A stretch of 64,000 nucleotides of DNA from Thiobacillus thioparus DSM 505 (GTDB lineage: Bacteria; Pseudomonadota; Gammaproteobacteria; Burkholderiales; Thiobacillaceae), in assembly GCF_000373385.1 (NCBI RefSeq), contig NZ_KB891316.1:816493-880492 (forward strand). Reading direction: 5' to 3'. Below, in pieces: positions 62,025 through 64,000 of this stretch. Made by a program: the position numbers and the translations under genes. The number at the start of each line of letters is the position of its first letter. Position 1 is the stretch's first letter. The notes beneath the pieces are model-generated. The model worked only from the letters and a program-made list of their open reading frames with translations, ran no database searches and was not told where the DNA came from.

Positions 62025-64000
62025 TCAGGCGAGCTTGAAGCCTGCAACCGAGTTCTTGAGATCCTGGGCCAGCTGCTTCATGCCGCCGATCGACTCGGCG
62101 GTCTGTTGCGTGCCGCTGCTGGTCTGCGCCGAAATGGACTTGATGTCCTGCATGGTTTCTGCCACCTTGGCGGTCGATTCGGCCTGGCTCTGGGTGGCCG
62201 AGGAGATGTCGGCGATCAGGCCGGCCAGTTTCTTCGACACGTCGCCGATCTCGGCCAGCGTCTGACCTGCGGCATCGGACAGCTTGGCACCCTCGACCAC
62301 GCCTTGGGTCGACACTTCCATCGCCGCCACCGTATCGTGGGTGTCGGATTGAATGGTCTTCACGATCGCGGCAATCTGCTTGGTCGCATCGGCGGAACGT
62401 TCCGCCAGCCGCTGCACCTCTTCCGCAACCACCGAGAAACCGCGGCCGGCTTCGCCCGCGGACGCGGCCTGGATGGCGGCGTTGAGTGCCAGCACGTTGG
62501 TCTGTTCGGTAATGTCGGAAATCAGTTCGACGATTTCACCGATCTCCTGCGAGGATTCGCCGAGACGCTTGATTCGCTTCGAGGTTTCCTGAATCTGTTC
62601 GCGCAGGCCGTTCATACTGGCGATGGCGTTGGCCACCGCCTGCTGGCCCTTCTCGGCGGCGGCCAGCGACTGTTCGGCCACCCGGGCTGACTCGGCGGCA
62701 TTGCCCGACACCTGTTGCACGGACTGCGCCAGGCTCACCACCGCGGCCGAGGTTCCCTCGATTTCCACGGTCTGTCGGCGCGCCGCCTGCTGCAACGAAT
62801 CGGACACCTGGCCCGCCTGGCTGGCGGCCTGGTCCATCTGTTGCGCGGCATTGTTGATCCCGCGCACCAGGGTACGCAATTCCTCGACCGTGTAGTTGAT
62901 CGAGTCGGCCACCGCACCGGTAATGTCTTCGGTCACGCTGGCGTTGATGGTGAGGTTGCCTTCGGCCAGTTCACCCAGTTCGTCCATCAGCCGCAGAATC
63001 GCCTCCTGGTTGCGGCCGTTCTCTTCTTCGCTTCTGCGCGCCCGCGACTTGGTCTCGTTGATGTTGACCAACCCCAACATCACCAGCGAGCCGATCGCCA
63101 GCAGGCCGAACAGGGCGGCCAGCAGATAGCCGGCACCCCCGACGGACTGATAGTCCTTCGACAGCTGATCGGTGTTCGCCAACAGCGTGTCGCTGCCGGT
63201 GAACAGGTTCTTGGCCGACACCTTGGCCTGCAGCAGCGGCTGCGTATTGGCCAGCACCGCGCCCACCACCTCGACCATGTCGCCCATGTTGCTACCAAGG
63301 TCCTCCAGCGTCGCCATGCTGTTCTCGTTGCGGCTTGCCCCGCCAGCCATCAATGCCTGCACGGTATCGCGGAACGACGTCGTGTCTTTCTCCAACTGCA
63401 TCACCACAGCGGGGTCGATCAGTTCGGCCGACAGCAGCAGGTTGGCGTTTTTCGGCAGACGCTGGCTCAACATGACCAGATGGTTGGCACGCGATACTTC
63501 GCGCACGCCAGCACCGGAATCGGCCAGCTGGCTGGCAAGCTGCTCGGCCACTTCCTGCAAGTCGACGCTCAGGTCGTTAATGCGTTTGATATTGACGCTC
63601 ATCGCCACCAGGTTCTTCTGCTGCGCCAGGATCTGCGCGACCTGTGGATTGAACGTCTTCCATTGCGCCTCGATCTTCTCCAGCGTCGCGCGCGCCGCAC
63701 CAGTGGATGCAGGCACGGCATCGTCGCCTTCGCTCAAGCCCTTCAGCGTCGCCTCGAACGAGGCTTTCCCCGCCGCCAGCTTCTTGAAGGCTGCGGCATT
63801 ACCCAGGACAGACTGCTGGGCGGTCAGCGGCAGGCGCTGCGACAACACTTTCAACTCGCCCGCGCGCGTTTCATAACCGGTGCGGTTGTCGAGCTGAAGG
63901 GAACTGTAGATGGTGAAGCCGGCCGCCAGCAGCAGGGAGATGATCAAGGTGCCGCCGGTATAGAGGTATTGCTTCTCGACTGGCAAGCTGCCGATCAGGG
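62025..64000 (-). CDS. pilJ: Type IV pilus methyl-accepting chemotaxis protein PilJ (5' truncated)
   Basis: The frame is open to the window edge, giving 658 residues; the residues before KQYLYTGG read LIGSLPVE, typical of an internal PilJ position, so the true start lies beyond. It has two membrane helices around a periplasmic part with two PilJ-type sensor repeats, and the highly conserved signalling hairpin [25 protein letters not shown]. It signals to ChpA. The gap to chpA is 69 bases and both share the strand. Confidence 0.94.
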   Translation of the reverse strand, partial: LIGSLPVEKQYLYTGGTLIISLLLAAGFTIYSSLQLDNRTGYETRAGELKVLSQRLPLTAQQSVLGNAAAFKKLAAGKASFEATLKGLSEGDDAVPASTGAARATLEKIEAQWKTFNPQVAQILAQQKNLVAMSVNIKRINDLSVDLQEVAEQLASQLADSGAGVREVSRANHLVMLSQRLPKNANLLLSAELIDPAVVMQLEKDTTSFRDTVQALMAGGASRNENSMATLEDLGSNMGDMVEVVGAVLANTQPLLQAKVSAKNLFTGSDTLLANTDQLSKDYQSVGGAGYLLAALFGLLAIGSLVMLGLVNINETKSRARRSEEENGRNQEAILRLMDELGELAEGNLTINASVTEDITGAVADSINYTVEELRTLVRGINNAAQQMDQAASQAGQVSDSLQQAARRQTVEIEGTSAAVVSLAQSVQQVSGNAAESARVAEQSLAAAEKGQQAVANAIASMNGLREQIQETSKRIKRLGESSQEIGEIVELISDITEQTNVLALNAAIQAASAGEAGRGFSVVAEEVQRLAERSADATKQIAAIVKTIQSDTHDTVAAMEVSTQGVVEGAKLSDAAGQTLAEIGDVSKKLAGLIADISSATQSQAESTAKVAETMQDIKSISAQTSSGTQQTAESIGGMKQLAQDLKNSVAGFKLA

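Overview
The window is one contiguous stretch of a GC-rich betaproteobacterial chromosome. Gene content and order (hemA-prfA-prmC, glnA/ntrBC, dapF-DUF484-xerC, metK-ahcY-metF with an SAH riboswitch, the pil/chp chemosensory genes) fit a member of the Nitrosomonadales/Hydrogenophilales. A DsrC-family protein, several rhodaneses and a Cas6/Cmx6-like gene beside them suggest a Thiobacillus-like sulfur oxidiser; this assignment is inference. The coding strand is nearly always clear, gene density is about one per kb, and I saw no rRNA, tRNA or CRISPR array.

Layout. 1-3.3 kb: end of a Cas6/Cmx6-like gene, a cysteine-less DsrC/RspA-like gene, then a sulfurtransferase, unknown protein and dioxygenase operon. 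3.4-6.6 kb: hemA, prfA, prmC. 6.7-9.7 kb: a compact accessory cluster (secreted Tat-like protein, PqqD-like protein, HprK-related kinase, nucleotidyltransferase-like protein) that looks like a little-studied peptide or protein modification system. 9.8-15.6 kb: grxD, then the nitrogen-control block (ntrC, ntrB, a DUF4124 protein, glnA), with a sigma-54 promoter and two NtrC sites upstream of glnA, and a divergent rhodanese. 15.6-17.1 kb: aroE, mtgA. 17.2-18.8 kb: a low-GC island with attC-type recombination sites and two cassette ORFs but no integrase (CALIN-like). 18.9-24.4 kb: a CorA-family transporter with an MgtE-N-like domain, msbA, ttcA carrying an in-frame repeat element, and a class-V aminotransferase. 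24.5-29.9 kb, minus strand: a CBS-domain membrane protein and the methyl-cycle genes metF, ahcY, metK. 30.1-35.2 kb: two lipid A acyltransferases, a GNAT enzyme, a CoA-binding protein, dapF, DUF484 and xerC in an overlapping run. 35.3-43 kb: a GGDEF/EAL protein, a lipoprotein and an RND efflux pair. 43-48.9 kb: a zinc-homeostasis cluster (DksA-like, Zur-like, COG0523 GTPase, YidD, small exported protein, porin, ZnuA, ZnuB without ZnuC). 48.9-55.8 kb: a STAS/repeat protein, hslVU, a UPF0114 protein and two unrecognised proteins. 55.8-64 kb, minus strand: giant chpA/pilL kinase and pilJ (5' end outside the window) of type IV pilus chemotaxis.

Most notable are the HprK-related cluster, the integrase-less cassette island, the well-preserved glnA control region, the SAH riboswitch, and the zinc cluster with its palindromic operator and missing ATPase. 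All functional statements rest on reading motifs by eye; no database search was run.
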